Source of the DNA: Nocardioides ginsengisegetis
Lineage (GTDB): Bacteria > Actinomycetota > Actinomycetes > Propionibacteriales > Nocardioidaceae
Length of the DNA stretch: 64,000 bases
Reading direction: 5' to 3'
NCBI RefSeq assembly: GCF_014138045.1
Contig: NZ_JACGXA010000001.1
Location: 1,175,501 to 1,239,500 of the forward strand
Position numbers and translations under genes: made by a program. The notes below the pieces were generated by a model, which worked only from the letters and a program-made list of their open reading frames with translations, was not told where the DNA came from and ran no database searches. Within the stretch, counting starts at the first letter, position 1, and every line of letters starts with the position of its first letter. Below are positions 26,923 through 37,217 of the stretch, piece after piece.

Positions 26923-28301
26923 TGTCCTCCCACCGCGAAGCACCCGAGATCGCCAAGGACCCGGTCGCCGACGGCACCGACGTCTATGCCTTCGTCAGCC
27001 CGTCGTCGCCGACCCAGGCGGTCCTGATCGCCAACTTCATCCCCTTGCAGAAGCCGGACGGCGGCCCGAACTTCTACGAGTTCGGTGACGACGTCCTCTA
27101 CGAGATCCACGTCTCGAACAAGGGCAAGGCCGAGGCCGACATCACCTACCAGTTCCGCTTCCACACGCGGGTGAGGAACGCCAAGACGTTCCTCTACAAC
27201 ACCGGCCAGATCATGCACATCGACGACACGACCTGGAACCGGCCGCAGTACTACTCCGTGACCCGGATCAAGAACGGCACGGCCAAGGTGCTCGGCAAGA
27301 ACCTGCCGTGCCCGCCGGTCAACGTCGGCAAGCGCAGCACCCCGGACTACGCCACGCTGTCCAACGAGGCCAAGCACGCCCTGCCGGGCGGCCGCATGGT
27401 CTTCGCCGGCCAGCGGGCCGACGCCTTCCACGTCGACCTCGGCAGCGTGTTCGACCTCGGGGCGCTGCGCCCCTTCAACGAGGCACACCTCATCTCGATG
27501 CCGAACATGAACGGCGTCAACTCCGTGCAGTCCTACAACGTGCACACCATCGCGTTGCAGGTGCCGATCAAGGAGCTCACCCGCAACGGGGTGGCCCCGA
27601 GCGACCCGATGGACCCCAAGGCCGTTGTCGGCGTCTGGGCCACCGCCAGCCGACGCGCGTCGCGGATCTTCGACTACGACTCGGGCTCCTACGTCGGTCA
27701 CGGTCCGTGGAAGCAGGTCTCCCGCCTGGGCAACCCGCTGTTCAACGAGGTCATCGTGCCGATGGCCGAGAAGGACCAGTGGAACGTCCGCCAGCCCAAG
27801 GGCGACTCGCGCTACACGAAGTACGTCAACAAGCCGGAGCTCCAGGGGCTCCTCCCGGTCCTCTACCCGGGCGTCTTCCCCAACCTCGCGGCCTACGACA
27901 AGCCTCGTGCGGACCTCAACGCCGTCCTGATGACCGGCATCCCGGGAGGCGTCATCCCGGGGTTCCAGAACTACACGGGTCCGGTGCAGGCCGACATGCT
28001 GCGCCTCAACCTGGCCATCCCGCCGGCCTCGAGCCCGAACAAGCTCGGGCTCGTCGGTGGCGACCCGGCCGGCTTCCCGAACGGCCGCCGCATCGACGAC
28101 GACGTGGTGACCATCGAGCTGCGAGCGATCGCGGGGCTGACGATCCCGGTCGTCGACCCGTCGTACACCCCCGACGGCGCCGCCAGCGCCGTCGAGGACG
28201 GCACGAGCAACACCAACGCCGGTGCGACCGACGAGTTCCCCTACCTCGGACTGCCGGGCGGTGGCTACCAGACCGAGCCCGGCACGACGCAGGCGTCGTG
28301 A
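26922..28301 (+). CDS. DUF4331 family protein
   Basis: A 459-residue protein beginning SSHREAPEIAKDPVADGTD, the diagnostic N-terminus of DUF4331. Further hallmarks are NFIPLQKPDGGPNFYEFGDDVLYEI and the C-terminal GRRIDDDVVTIELRAIAG. No signal peptide is visible in the protein itself. Because it is coupled to a small Tat substrate upstream and a His-rich protein downstream, it may be exported by piggy-backing or act cytosolically; this is open. The family has no established biochemical role. His and Asp/Glu clusters at the N-terminus could bind metal. Confidence 0.88.
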   Translation: MSSHREAPEIAKDPVADGTDVYAFVSPSSPTQAVLIANFIPLQKPDGGPNFYEFGDDVLYEIHVSNKGKAEADITYQFRFHTRVRNAKTFLYNTGQIMHIDDTTWNRPQYYSVTRIKNGTAKVLGKNLPCPPVNVGKRSTPDYATLSNEAKHALPGGRMVFAGQRADAFHVDLGSVFDLGALRPFNEAHLISMPNMNGVNSVQSYNVHTIALQVPIKELTRNGVAPSDPMDPKAVVGVWATASRRASRIFDYDSGSYVGHGPWKQVSRLGNPLFNEVIVPMAEKDQWNVRQPKGDSRYTKYVNKPELQGLLPVLYPGVFPNLAAYDKPRADLNAVLMTGIPGGVIPGFQNYTGPVQADMLRLNLAIPPASSPNKLGLVGGDPAGFPNGRRIDDDVVTIELRAIAGLTIPVVDPSYTPDGAASAVEDGTSNTNAGATDEFPYLGLPGGGYQTEPGTTQAS

Positions 28302-28696
28302 GCGTCATGGACGCCGCAGTCGAGAACCCCTTCGCCGGGCAGGGCTCCGTCCTGCTCGACATCGGGGGCGACGTGGGCGCGCTCGTCGTGACCATGCCGG
28401 CCTCGATGGAGGGGGAGGAGATCGAGATCGTGCCCGAGGGCGAGCTGGGGCACCAGCACACCCACAGTCACGACCACGCGCACGGCCATGACCACGGGCA
28501 CATGCACGACCACGGGCACCGCCCGCACGTGGCCGTCGTCAACCGTCCGGTCCAGGGCGACGAGGTGCCGTCGCTGGTGTTCCCCGAGCTGGTCGAGGGC
28601 CGCTACGTCCTCGTCCCGAAGGGCACCGACGACGTGCAGCTGACCGTCGAGGTCACGGGGGGAGCGGTGGCCACGGCCACCTGGCCCGCCGCCTGA
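28298..28696 (+). CDS. Histidine-rich protein in the DUF4331 operon
   Basis: A 132-residue protein. Residues 52-77 are a metal-binding-like tract of alternating His with Asp/Gly (GHQHTHSHDHAHGHDHGHMH and onward). It is flanked by a hydrophobic/acidic N-terminal part and a beta-rich C-terminal part (LVFPELVEGRYVLVPKG). GTG 28298 overlaps the DUF4331 stop in a GTGA arrangement. Such tracts occur in Ni, Zn and Co chaperones and stores (HypB, CobW, ZinT-like), so metal buffering for DUF4331 is a reasonable hypothesis. The 3' 94 bp overlap the convergent MFS gene. Confidence 0.82.
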   Translation: MSVMDAAVENPFAGQGSVLLDIGGDVGALVVTMPASMEGEEIEIVPEGELGHQHTHSHDHAHGHDHGHMHDHGHRPHVAVVNRPVQGDEVPSLVFPELVEGRYVLVPKGTDDVQLTVEVTGGAVATATWPAA

Positions 28697-29967
28697 TCGA
28701 CGTCCGAGAAGCCGCCCGTCTCAGCACCGCATGGGGGTGCTGAGCCGGGCGGTTCGGCGTGCGGGGCCCGCCAGGGCAGGAGCACGGCGCTGGAGACGAG
28801 CAGGACCGCGGCCACCAGGATCGCGGTGCGGGCGCTGGTCGACGCGGCGAGCACGCCGCCGGCCAGCATGAACATGGGCTGGACCGTGCGCTGGCTGATC
28901 GACCACGAGGCGATCACGCGGACGACGTGGTCGTCGGGGGCTGCCGCCAGGCGGTAGGCCGTGAACGAGGGGTTGAAGGCGCCGGCGCTGAGCAGCAGCA
29001 GCGTGTTGGCGGTGATGATCAGGACAAGGCCGGTCGCGCCCGGCGTGGCCAGCGCGATCAGCGACATCCACATGGTCCGGGCGACGCCGGAGGTCATCAG
29101 CACCCGGCGCGCGCCGTACCGCTCGGTGAGGCGGGGGGTCAGCAGCGCGCCGACGATGCCGCCGAGCCCGGGGACGCCGAGGGCCAGGCCGTACTGCCAG
29201 GGGGCGAAGCCGAGGTCGCGGAGCATCAGCACCGGCACCAGCGGGGCCGCCATCATCAGCGAGCCGCCGCAGAGCAGGGAGTTCCAGAAGAGGGCGCGCA
29301 TGCCCCGGTGGGCGTGGATCTCGCGCCAGCCCGCGACGAGGTCCGAGCGCCGGTTGGTGCCCGGTGTGCGGACCGGGGGCGCGGGCTCGGGCGTCCGCAG
29401 ACGGCGTACGCCGATCGCCGAGAGCAGGAACGAGACCGCGTCGACCGCCATCGAGGCGGTCGCCCCGACCAGCGACACGAGCGCGCCGCCGATCGGCGGG
29501 CCGACCGTGGTCGCGGTCCAGAAGGTCGTCTCGAAGCGGCTGACCACGTGCAGCCGCTCGTCGGCCGGGACCAGCGCCTTGAGGTGGGCGCCGCTGGCCG
29601 CGCCGAACGCGATCACGCCGAGCGCCTGGACCACGGCGACCGCGCAGAGGTGGGCGTAGGTGAGGGCGCCGAACGCGGCGGCGACGGGCACGCTGCCGAA
29701 CGCGGCGAAGCGGGCCAGGTCAGCGGCGACCATCGCGGACCGCTTGGGGCGGAACTCGATGAGCGAGCCGAGGGGGAGGGCCAGGACCGCGGCGACGATG
29801 CCGCTGAGGGCGGCGACCACGGAGACCTCGAGCGGGCCGAGGTGCAGCACCAGCAGCGCCACCAGGGGCAGTGCCCCGGCGCCGACGGCGGTGCCGGCCT
29901 CGCTCACGGCGTAGGCCGCCCAGAGCCGTCCGACGTCGCGTCGGACCGGCGTGTCTCCCGAGATCAC
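28603..29967 (-). CDS. MFS transporter
   Basis: A 454-residue membrane protein with about 12 hydrophobic spans, from LWAAYAVSEAGTAVGAGALP to AILVAAVLLVSSAVLLPW. The cytoplasmic loop motif GSLIEFRPKRSAMVAADL between the second and third spans matches the MFS motif-A region. Similar to macrolide-efflux/EntS-like exporters. GTG 29967 is chosen because it opens directly before the first span. The C-terminal ~45 residues are hydrophilic and overlap the end of the convergent His-rich gene. The substrate is unknown. Confidence 0.88.
   Translation of the reverse strand: MISGDTPVRRDVGRLWAAYAVSEAGTAVGAGALPLVALLVLHLGPLEVSVVAALSGIVAAVLALPLGSLIEFRPKRSAMVAADLARFAAFGSVPVAAAFGALTYAHLCAVAVVQALGVIAFGAASGAHLKALVPADERLHVVSRFETTFWTATTVGPPIGGALVSLVGATASMAVDAVSFLLSAIGVRRLRTPEPAPPVRTPGTNRRSDLVAGWREIHAHRGMRALFWNSLLCGGSLMMAAPLVPVLMLRDLGFAPWQYGLALGVPGLGGIVGALLTPRLTERYGARRVLMTSGVARTMWMSLIALATPGATGLVLIITANTLLLLSAGAFNPSFTAYRLAAAPDDHVVRVIASWSISQRTVQPMFMLAGGVLAASTSARTAILVAAVLLVSSAVLLPWRAPHAEPPGSAPPCGAETGGFSDVDQAAGQVAVATAPPVTSTVSCTSSVPFGTRT
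28712..28752. terminator. Strong hairpin between His-rich and MFS genes
   Basis: CCGCCCG / CGGGCGG outer arms (28712-28718, 28746-28752) and inner CTCAGCACC / GGTGCTGAG with a short loop. It lies just after the His-rich gene stop on the plus strand, but inside the MFS coding frame on the minus strand. Confidence 0.6.
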
Positions 29968-30037
29968 CCTCGAACCGTAGCCCTTCGCGGTGACTATGGT
30001 GGCAGACGTCACAGCGAGTCGCCTCGAGGAGCCCCCG

Positions 30038-31588
<1,551 letters not shown>

Positions 31589-31616
31589 CGGCGAGTCTGG
31601 GCGCTAGCCTCGGGCC

Positions 31617-32762
31617 ATGCCTGCGCTGCGCGACGTCGTCGACCTGCTGCACGGGTGGTACCCACCCGCCACCGCCGACGGCTGGGACGCCGTCGGACTG
31701 GTGTACGGCGACCCGGCGGCACCGGTCCGCAAGGTGCTCTTCGCGGTCGACCCGACCCTCGAGGTCGCGCAGGAGGCGGCCGCCTGGGGCGCCGACCTGC
31801 TGGTGGTGCACCACCCGCTCTTCCTCAAGCCGGTGCACGGCTTCGCGGCCACCACGCCCAAGGGCCGCACGCTCGCGACCCTGGCCGGGGCCGGGTGTGC
31901 GCTGCTGACCGCGCACACCAACGCCGACCGGGCCGAGGGCGGGGTGTCCGAGGCGCTGGCCGCAGCGCTCGGGCTGACCGACGTGTCGCCCGTGCAGCCC
32001 TCGGCGGACACCGCCCTGGACAAGCTGACCGTGCACGTCCCGGCCGAGGCCGCGGAGGCCGTCCGGGCCGCGCTGGCCGGTGCCGGGGCCGGGGCGATCG
32101 GCGACTACGACTCCTGCTCCTTCAGCACGCCCGGTGAGGGCCGGTTCAGGCCGCTGCCCGGCGCGACCCCCGCGATCGGCGAGGTGGGTCGGCCGGAGGT
32201 CGTGGCCGAGGTGCAGGTCTCGGCCGTGCTGGCCCGCGGTCGGCGGAGTGCGGTCGTGGCCGCGATGCTGGCGGCCCACCCCTACGAGGAGCCGGCCTAC
32301 GACGTCGTCGAGCTCGCCGACCCCGGCACCAGCGACACCGGGGCCGGCCGGATCGGATCCGTGCCGGCCACGACGCTGGCCGACTTCGCGGCCACGGTGG
32401 CCGACGCGTTGCCGGCCAGCGAGCAGGGCGTGCGGGTCGCGGGCGATCCCGCACGCGTCGTACGACGGGTGGCGCTGTGCGGCGGCGCGGGCGACTTCCT
32501 GCTCGACGCCGTGCTCCGCACCGACGCCGACGTCTACGTCACCAGCGACATGCGGCACCACCCCACCGCGGAGTTCGTGGAGAAGGGCGGGCCGGCCGTC
32601 ATCGACGTCGCGCACTGGGCGGCGGAGTGGACGTGGCTGCCCGTGGTCGAGAGACGGCTGGCGGCGGCGCTGGCCGGGGACGCGGACGATACGGTGGAGA
32701 CCCGTGTGAGCACGATCCGCACCGACCCCTGGCAGTTCCGAGTCTCGAGGAGCACACCCTGA
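31617..32762 (+). CDS. Nif3-like dinuclear metal centre protein
   Basis: A 381-residue Nif3/YbgI-family protein (GTP cyclohydrolase 1 type 2 homologue). Metal ligands are visible in the N-terminal half, LLVVHHPLFLKP and LLTAHTNAD, and in the C-terminal half, DMRHHPTAEF and VIDVAHWAAEW. The insertion between the halves is a PII/CutA-like domain (AVVAAMLAAHPYEEPAYDVVE), as in Gram-positive homologues. It is followed by the zinc-ribbon and RNase H genes in the same order as Rv2230c-Rv2229c-Rv2228c, a conserved operon. Biochemical function is unsettled in the family. Confidence 0.92.
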   Translation: MPALRDVVDLLHGWYPPATADGWDAVGLVYGDPAAPVRKVLFAVDPTLEVAQEAAAWGADLLVVHHPLFLKPVHGFAATTPKGRTLATLAGAGCALLTAHTNADRAEGGVSEALAAALGLTDVSPVQPSADTALDKLTVHVPAEAAEAVRAALAGAGAGAIGDYDSCSFSTPGEGRFRPLPGATPAIGEVGRPEVVAEVQVSAVLARGRRSAVVAAMLAAHPYEEPAYDVVELADPGTSDTGAGRIGSVPATTLADFAATVADALPASEQGVRVAGDPARVVRRVALCGGAGDFLLDAVLRTDADVYVTSDMRHHPTAEFVEKGGPAVIDVAHWAAEWTWLPVVERRLAAALAGDADDTVETRVSTIRTDPWQFRVSRSTP

Positions 32763-33502
32763 AAGCCGACCCCACCGCCCAGCAGAAGCTCCTGGAAGTC
32801 CAGGAGCTCGACGCCAAGGCGGACCAGCTGCGCCACCAGCGGGCCAACCTGCCCGAGCTCGCCGAGATCGTCGCCCTGCAGACGACGCGCAAGTCCAGCG
32901 ACGACCAGGCCCGCGACGCGCAGATCGCCGTCGACGACCTGACCGTCGAGCAGCAGAAGGTCGACTCCGACGTCGAGACGGTCAAGGCCCGCCGCGAGCG
33001 GGACCGCAACCGGATGGACCAGGGCCTGGTCACCAACCCCAAGGACCTCGAGCGCATGAGCCACGAGCTCGAGTCGCTCGAGCGCCGGATCACCTCGCTC
33101 GAGGACGACGAGCTCGAGGTGATGGCCCGCCTCGAGGAGGCGCAGCGCACCCTCGACGAGTTCTCCGGCAAGGTCCGCGAGGCCGACGAGCAGCTCGCCG
33201 AGCTCATGCTGGCGCGCGACCAGAAGACCGCGGAGATCGACCTCCAGCTGGCCAAGGTCGAGGCCGAGCGTGGCCCGGCCGCCGAGGGCCTGCCGGCCGA
33301 CCTCGTCGCGCTCTACGACCGGCTGCGGGTCCAGAAGGGCGGAGTGGGCGCCGCCGAGCTGCGCCAGCGCCGCTGCAGCGGCTGCCAGCTGGCCATCGAC
33401 AACGCCGAGCTGGCGGTCATCAAGGCGTCGCCGAGCGACCTCGTGATCCGGTGCGAGGAGTGCTCGCGGATCCTGGTCCGCACCTCTGAGAGCGGTCTGT
33501 GA
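32759..33502 (+). CDS. Coiled-coil protein with C4 zinc ribbon; probable CTG start
   Basis: A 247-residue DUF164/CT398-type protein: a long antiparallel coiled coil (residues about 5-175, with repeated Glu/Leu heptads such as LERRITSLEDDELEVMARLE) followed by a zinc ribbon with CSGC and CEEC pairs. Homologues start with Met-Lys-Ala-Asp; here the aligned codon is CTG at 32759, overlapping the Nif3 stop (CTGA) with AGGAG six nt upstream. No ATG/GTG/TTG exists in frame between the preceding stop-free region and the first internal Met. CTG initiation is therefore proposed. Proposed roles in the family involve RNA/protein quality control; these are not established. Confidence 0.88.
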   Translation: MKADPTAQQKLLEVQELDAKADQLRHQRANLPELAEIVALQTTRKSSDDQARDAQIAVDDLTVEQQKVDSDVETVKARRERDRNRMDQGLVTNPKDLERMSHELESLERRITSLEDDELEVMARLEEAQRTLDEFSGKVREADEQLAELMLARDQKTAEIDLQLAKVEAERGPAAEGLPADLVALYDRLRVQKGGVGAAELRQRRCSGCQLAIDNAELAVIKASPSDLVIRCEECSRILVRTSESGL

Positions 33503-34665
33503 CCGCACGCCGGGTCCTCATCGAGGCCGACGGCGGCTCGCGCGGCAACCCCGGCCCCTCGGCGTACGGCGCCGTGCTGAAGGACGCGGACACGGGCGAG
33601 GTGATCGCCGAGGACGGGACCCGGATCGGCTTCGCGACCAACAACGTCGCGGAGTACTCCGGCCTCGTCGCCGGTCTGCGGATGGCCGCGGAGTTCGCGC
33701 CCGGGGCCGAGGTCGAGGTCCGGATGGACTCCAAGCTGGTCGTCGAGCAGATGTCGGGGCGCTGGAAGATCAAGCACCCGGACATGAAGCCGCTGGCCGC
33801 CGAGGCGGGTCGTCTCGCGCCGGCGGGCACGACGTACACCTGGGTTCCGCGGGAGCAGAACGCGCACGCCGACCGGCTGGCCAACGAGGCCCTGGACGGG
33901 TTGCGGCACGGCGTGACGGCGGCTGGCGAGGACCCCGACGCCGAGAGCCTCATCGAGGAGATCGAGAAGCCGGCGCGCGGGTGGACCGCGCCGGCGGGGG
34001 AGCCGACCACGGTGGTGCTGGTGCGCCACGGCGTCACTCCACACACCGTCGAGAAGCGCTTCTCGGGCGGGCTGGCGAGCGCCAACCCGGGGCTCAGCGA
34101 GGAGGGCCGCGACCAGGTCCGTGCGGCCGCCGAGTGGCTGGCGCCGCTGGCCGAGAAGGTCGACGTCGTGATCGCCTCGCCCGTGCGCCGCACCCGCGAG
34201 TCGGCCGACATCATCGCCGCCGTGCTGGGCAAGCAGGTCGAGGAGGAGCCGGGCTTCGCAGAGATGGAGTTCGGGCACTGGGACGGGCTGACGTTCGGCG
34301 AGGTGGCCGAGCGGCACCCCGAGGAGCTCGACCGCTGGCTGGGGTCGCTCGACGAGGCTCCGGCCGGGGGCGAGTCGTTCCGTGTCGTCGAGGAGCGGGT
34401 CCTCGGCGGGCTGCAGCGCCTCCTGGACGCCCACGCCGGCAAGACGGTCGTGGTGGTCAGCCACGTGACGCCGATCAAGACGCTCGTCGCGCACGCCGTC
34501 GACGCGCCGCTCGAGGCGGTCTTCCGGATGGAGCTGTCACCGGCCTCGGTGTCGGTGCTGTCGTTCTTCCGCGGTGGCCCGGGCGGCACCGAGCCGCGCG
34601 CGTCGATGCGGATGTTCAACGCGCTGCCCCCCGGGCACGACGCGTTCGCCCAGCAGCGCTGGTGA
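33499..34665 (+). CDS. Bifunctional RNase H / acid phosphatase
   Basis: A 388-residue fusion like Rv2228c of Mycobacterium. Residues 1-140 are a type I RNase H: IEADGGSRGNPGPSAYG (first acidic), NNVAEYSGLVAGL (Glu), RMDSKLVVEQ (Asp) and NAHADRLANEAL (last Asp). From about 170 is a histidine phosphatase/CobC-like domain with LVRHGVTPHT, catalytic His, and VVVVSHVTPIK. It removes RNA from hybrids; the phosphatase half may act on alpha-ribazole phosphate or similar. Start overlaps the upstream gene stop (GTGA). Confidence 0.94.
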   Translation: MTARRVLIEADGGSRGNPGPSAYGAVLKDADTGEVIAEDGTRIGFATNNVAEYSGLVAGLRMAAEFAPGAEVEVRMDSKLVVEQMSGRWKIKHPDMKPLAAEAGRLAPAGTTYTWVPREQNAHADRLANEALDGLRHGVTAAGEDPDAESLIEEIEKPARGWTAPAGEPTTVVLVRHGVTPHTVEKRFSGGLASANPGLSEEGRDQVRAAAEWLAPLAEKVDVVIASPVRRTRESADIIAAVLGKQVEEEPGFAEMEFGHWDGLTFGEVAERHPEELDRWLGSLDEAPAGGESFRVVEERVLGGLQRLLDAHAGKTVVVVSHVTPIKTLVAHAVDAPLEAVFRMELSPASVSVLSFFRGGPGGTEPRASMRMFNALPPGHDAFAQQRW

Positions 34666-34668
34666 TCC

Positions 34669-35490
34669 TCAGACGTCGGTGACGATGACGTCGAGCTGGG
34701 TGCCCTTCTTGGTGGGCTCGCCCAGCTCGACCTTCCAGCCGAGATCGGTCAGCAGATCGGCGAGCTTGCCGGGCGTGCGCGGGTTGCCGCCGTCCTCGAG
34801 CAGGTCGCGGACGATCCGGCCCTTGGTCGACTTGTTGAAGTGGCTGACGACCTGGCGCTTGCCATCGACCTCGTGCAGCACCCGCACGGTCGCCACCCGG
34901 TCGGCCAGGCTGGAGGGCGGCCGCCAGAACGCGGCGTACATCGTCGACCGGAGGTCGACCAGCAGCCCGTCGCCCATGCCGAGGTGGATGGCGTCGCCGA
35001 GGTACTCGCGCCACACCGCGGCCACCGAGCCGAGGCCGGGGAGGTTGGCGTCGCCGGAGAGGCGGTACGCCGGGATACGGTCGCTCGGCCGGACCAGCCC
35101 GAAGAGGCTGGACGTGACCGCGAGGCGGGTGGCCGCGCGACGCTTGGCCGACGTGGAGAGCGTCGCGGGGTCGAGGGCGTCGTACAGGACGCCGGTGTAG
35201 ACCTTGTCGGCCCGGGCGGACGGCGAGGTGTGCAGGCGCCCGTTGAGCTGCACCAGGTCGCGCTGGCCGTCGCTGATGCCCAGCGTGCGTGCCGCGAGGT
35301 CCACGAGGACGCGCGAGTGCATCGGCAGGGTGGGGTCGATGTCGACCGAGCAGAGGTCCACGAGCGCATCGATGACCATGCTGCGCGGCCGCGTCAGGAC
35401 CGGGAAGCTCAGGTCGGCGAGCTCGAGGGGCTTGCCCAGCCGCGGGGCGCTCTTGCCCTCGCTCGGGGGAAGCAGGATCAGCACGCGCAT
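34669..35490 (-). CDS. yaaA: Peroxide stress protein YaaA (UPF0246)
   Basis: A 273-residue protein of the YaaA family, which lowers intracellular iron during hydrogen peroxide stress in E. coli and has a DNA-binding fold. Diagnostic motifs are the N-terminal LLPPSEGKSAPRLG and the C-terminal VSHFNKSTKGRIVRDL. It is convergent with the RNase H gene, 3 bp apart, with no room for a separate terminator. The stress role is transferred from the family. Confidence 0.9.
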   Translation of the reverse strand: MRVLILLPPSEGKSAPRLGKPLELADLSFPVLTRPRSMVIDALVDLCSVDIDPTLPMHSRVLVDLAARTLGISDGQRDLVQLNGRLHTSPSARADKVYTGVLYDALDPATLSTSAKRRAATRLAVTSSLFGLVRPSDRIPAYRLSGDANLPGLGSVAAVWREYLGDAIHLGMGDGLLVDLRSTMYAAFWRPPSSLADRVATVRVLHEVDGKRQVVSHFNKSTKGRIVRDLLEDGGNPRTPGKLADLLTDLGWKVELGEPTKKGTQLDVIVTDV

Positions 35491-35565
35491 AGGTTAGGGG
35501 GTCCGCGGTCCGGACGCCGTGCCGAGGTCTCCGGTGGGCGGCCGAAGTGTCCTAGGGTGCTGGAC

Positions 35566-37026
35566 ATGCCCAGCAACCGAGTGGTGCACGTCCGTCCGGC
35601 CGGCGACTCCGAGAGCGACCGCGTGGCCGCCGAGGGGCTCCGGCAGGGGATCGCGGCGATCCAGGCCGACCTCAAGGTCTCGCCGGACTTCCCGCCCGAG
35701 GTGGAGGAGGCCGCGGCCGCTGCTGCAGCCGCGCCACGGCTGCCGGACCTGGACCGCACCGACATCCCGTTCGTGACGATCGACCCGCCGAGCTCGATGG
35801 ACCTCGACCAGGCGCTGCACATCGAGCGGGACCGCGACGGCTACCGCGTCCACTACGCGATCGCCGACGTCGCCGCGTTCGTGGCGCCCGGCGACCCGAT
35901 CGACCTCGAGGCGCACCGGCGCGGGGAGACGCTCTACGGGGCGGACTCCAAGGTGCCGCTGCACCCGAAGGTGCTCTCCGAGGGCGCCGCCTCGCTGCTG
36001 CCCGAGCAGGTCCGGCCGGCGCTGCTGTGGACGATCCGCTGCGACGACACCGGTGAGGGCACCGACGTGCAGGTCGAGCGCGCGCTGGTCCGGTCGACGG
36101 CCAAGCTGGACTACGAGTCCGTGCAGCGCTCGATCGACGACGGGTCGGCGTCGGAGTCGCTCCAGCTGCTGGCCGAGCTGGGCGCCAAGCGCCTCGAGCG
36201 CGAAGCGGCGCGCGGTGGCGTCTCGCTGCCGCTGCCCGAGCAGGAGGTCACCGTGGCCGGTGACTCCTGGTCATTGGAGTTCCGCACCCTGCTGCCCGTG
36301 GAGAACTGGAACGCCCAGATCTCGCTGCTGACCGGCTTCGGCGCCGCCTCGCTCATGGTCTACGCCCGGGTCGGCCTGCTGCGGACGCTCCCGCCGCCGG
36401 ACCCGCACGACGTACAGCGCCTGCACCGCACCGCCCGCGCGCTCGGCATCGAGTGGCCGGCCGAGCAGCTCTACCCCGACTTCATCCGGTCGCTGGACCC
36501 GCGCAAGCCCCAGCACGCCGCGATGGTCAACGCCTGCACGCGGCTGCTGCGGGGGAGCGGGTACGTCGGCTTCGACGGCGAGGTGCCGGCAGAGCCCCAG
36601 CACGCGGCGCTGGCGTCGGAGTACGCCCACGTGACCGCGCCGCTGCGCCGCCTCGGCGACCGCTTCGCCGGCGAGATCTGCGTGGCGCTCTGCGCCGGCA
36701 CCGAGGTCCCGATGTGGGTGCTCTCGGAGCTGCACGACCTGCCGAAGGTGCTCTCGGAGTCGGGCCACCGTGCCCACCAGTACGAAGGGGCCGTCCTGGA
36801 CCTCGTCGAGGCCGGGGTGCTCCAGGGGCGTGTGGGCGAGACCTTCGACGCGGTCGTCGTCGACGTGGACGAGAAGTCGCCCACGCGGGGCGTCCTGACG
36901 CTCCAGGAGCCGGCCGTCGAGGGCCCGGTCTCCTCGGCCACGGCGCTGCCGCTGGGCACGGACGTCCAGGCCCGGCTGGTGGCCGCGGACGTCGCGACGC
37001 GGAAGGTCGCCTTCGAGCTGGCCTGA
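35566..37026 (+). CDS. RNB-domain ribonuclease
   Basis: A 486-residue exoribonuclease of the RNase II/R superfamily. The catalytic Asp cluster is in TIDPPSSMDLDQALHIERD; RYRVHYAIADV-type sequence and ASEYAHVTAPLRRLGDRF (the conserved Arg region) follow. It lacks N-terminal cold-shock domains and a full S1 domain, which makes it shorter than RNase R (about 750+). This short form is usual in actinobacteria. It degrades RNA 3' to 5'. ATG 35566 is chosen after the TAGGGTGCTGGAC leader. Confidence 0.92.
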   Translation: MPSNRVVHVRPAGDSESDRVAAEGLRQGIAAIQADLKVSPDFPPEVEEAAAAAAAAPRLPDLDRTDIPFVTIDPPSSMDLDQALHIERDRDGYRVHYAIADVAAFVAPGDPIDLEAHRRGETLYGADSKVPLHPKVLSEGAASLLPEQVRPALLWTIRCDDTGEGTDVQVERALVRSTAKLDYESVQRSIDDGSASESLQLLAELGAKRLEREAARGGVSLPLPEQEVTVAGDSWSLEFRTLLPVENWNAQISLLTGFGAASLMVYARVGLLRTLPPPDPHDVQRLHRTARALGIEWPAEQLYPDFIRSLDPRKPQHAAMVNACTRLLRGSGYVGFDGEVPAEPQHAALASEYAHVTAPLRRLGDRFAGEICVALCAGTEVPMWVLSELHDLPKVLSESGHRAHQYEGAVLDLVEAGVLQGRVGETFDAVVVDVDEKSPTRGVLTLQEPAVEGPVSSATALPLGTDVQARLVAADVATRKVAFELA

Positions 37027-37046
37027 GGCGCTGGCCCGGAAATGCG

Positions 37047-37118
37047 CTCGTGCCCGATGTTCGAGGCTGACGGCCGCTGCGGGTATGACCCCCGTCAGCT
37101 TCGAACACCGGGCACGAG
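37047..37118. terminator. Long hairpin between convergent RNB and peptidase E genes
   Basis: Two 27-nt arms (37047-37073 and 37092-37118) with one A-C mismatch and one G-T wobble: CTCGTGCCCG / CGGGCACGAG, TGTTCGA / TCGAACA, GCTGACGG / CCGTCAGC; 18-nt loop. Its position suits a bidirectional terminator. The arm length is unusually large. Confidence 0.65.
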
Positions 37119-37217
37119 TGGAGCGCCCTGCGCAAGCGCAACAGTAGGGCGCGTCGTCGACGAATCGTGCCGAAATCGGGGGTACTAGGACCAAAGGGCA
37201 CAGCTGTTGCCCACACG

